This document shows positions 40,623 through 41,117 of a stretch of 41,117 nucleotides of DNA, piece by piece. The notes beneath the pieces were generated by a model, which was not told where the DNA came from, ran no database searches, and worked only from the letters and a program-made list of their open reading frames with translations. The first letter of the stretch is position 1, and every line of letters starts with the position of its first letter. The stretch comes from Acidobacteriaceae bacterium (GTDB lineage Bacteria > Acidobacteriota > Terriglobia > Terriglobales > Acidobacteriaceae). Both the position numbers and the translations under genes were made by a program. Where the stretch lies: contig JASHNS010000083.1 of assembly GCA_030041515.1 (NCBI GenBank), positions 1-41,117 of the forward strand, written 5' to 3'.

Positions 40623-41117
40623 TCAGCAGCGATGGTGGATCAGGGCGGCCACGCCGGCGCCGACGGCGGCGAGGGCCGGATCCTCGGGGAGAATCTCGGC
40701 GGTATAACTCTGCAGCGGGGACATCTTGATCATTTCGTAAAGGTGGTTTTTAAGGCGGGGAAGCTCGAGGCGCTGAATATCGCGGCCGGTGTAATAGAAG
40801 CGGCCGGCGCCTTCGAGATGGATTTGCGAAGCCGTGGCGGCGGCAAGGGCACGGTGCCAGAGGTCGACAAATTCGGCACAGCGGCGATCGCCTTTGTGGG
40901 CGGCGGCGAAGACCTCGTCAGGCTCCATGTCGAGGAAGCGGAGGCGCATGGCGCGGTGGCCCATGATGCCTTCAAGATGGCCGAGGCCGCCGCAGCCGCA
41001 GTATTTCTCTTTGGGATCGAGCGAGACGACCATGTGTCCGCCTTCCCAGGGGCCTTCGGTCCAGGGATAGCGGCCGTAGCCGATGCCGTTGCCGATGGTC
41101 CAGACTCGGATCTGGCG
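40623..41117 (-). CDS. ROK-family sugar kinase, C-terminal part (truncated by window edge)
   Basis: The last 164 codons of a ROK kinase; the N-terminus lies beyond the right edge. Visible are WTIGNGIGYGRYPW (glycine-rich sugar/ATP-domain turn), EGPWEGGHMVVSLDP with the zinc-binding His, and KYCGCGGLGHLEGIMGHRAM. The usual ROK zinc motif is CxCGxxGCxE; here the third Cys is His (CGCGGLGHLE), which could still bind metal. The tail PALAAVGAGVAALI is the typical closing helix. ROK kinases phosphorylate glucose, ManNAc or GlcNAc, or are repressors; which one cannot be told without the N-terminus. Confidence 0.85.
   Translation of the reverse strand, partial: RQIRVWTIGNGIGYGRYPWTEGPWEGGHMVVSLDPKEKYCGCGGLGHLEGIMGHRAMRLRFLDMEPDEVFAAAHKGDRRCAEFVDLWHRALAAATASQIHLEGAGRFYYTGRDIQRLELPRLKNHLYEMIKMSPLQSYTAEILPEDPALAAVGAGVAALIHHRC

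Noticed and set aside
1-41117. Search for tRNA, rRNA, CRISPR arrays, insertion sequences and attachment sites
   Set aside because: Nothing with a cloverleaf, regularly spaced repeats, transposase motifs or flanking duplications was recognised by eye.

Overview
The window is high-GC bacterial chromosomal DNA, densely packed on both strands. No rRNA, tRNA, CRISPR array, transposase or phage gene was found. Taken together, the gene content points to an Acidobacteriota (Terriglobia-like) organism. The evidence is a very large Oar-type TonB-dependent receptor with an N-terminal carboxypeptidase-regulatory domain, a Tat-exported Pao-type molybdenum hydroxylase, an orphan GvpL/GvpF-like protein, an ECF sigma factor with a small membrane partner, and several conserved-looking hypothetical proteins. 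This assignment is inferred from family resemblance, not from a marker gene.

Left part (1-9 kb): hemE and hemH overlap by 8 bases and form the heme end-pathway. A ribbon-helix-helix (MobC-like) protein and PEP carboxylase lie on the minus strand. A broken GNAT acetyltransferase is divergent from ppc. A GRP/DMT-type sugar permease is followed by a ribokinase-family kinase, a likely sugar uptake and phosphorylation pair. Next come a small GNAT and tilS.

Middle (10-20 kb): a polytopic membrane protein is divergent from a dolichyl-phosphate-mannose-synthase-like glycosyltransferase. An M3 oligopeptidase follows, then an intergenic stretch that looks like an interspersed repeat. An exported nucleotide pyrophosphatase/phosphodiesterase homologue has lost almost all of its metal ligands. 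nagA, an ECF sigma factor coupled to a non-ZAS membrane partner, and a SAM methyltransferase complete this part. Around 17.2-18.2 kb the plus strand changes from C-rich to G-rich regardless of gene orientation.

Right part (20-41 kb): the TonB receptor has a long leader rich in operator-like inverted repeats, including an exact TGTGA-N6-TCACA site. pgsA follows. A five-gene molybdoenzyme cluster encodes the 2Fe-2S subunit, FAD/4Fe-4S subunit, Mo subunit, XdhC and MocA-like protein. Then come GvpL/F, a flavin-reductase-like protein, fabD, a small membrane-anchored protein, ddl, gltX with a coupled hypothetical gene, rsmD, a site-2-protease-like protein with CBS domains but no HExxH, rsmI, and the C-terminal part of a ROK kinase running off the right edge.

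The most unusual items are the two apparent pseudoenzymes (NPP-like at 15258-16493 and S2P-like at 38344-39492), the regulatory leader of the TonB receptor, the GC-skew switch, and the multiply broken GNAT gene. No clearly new multi-gene system was recognised.
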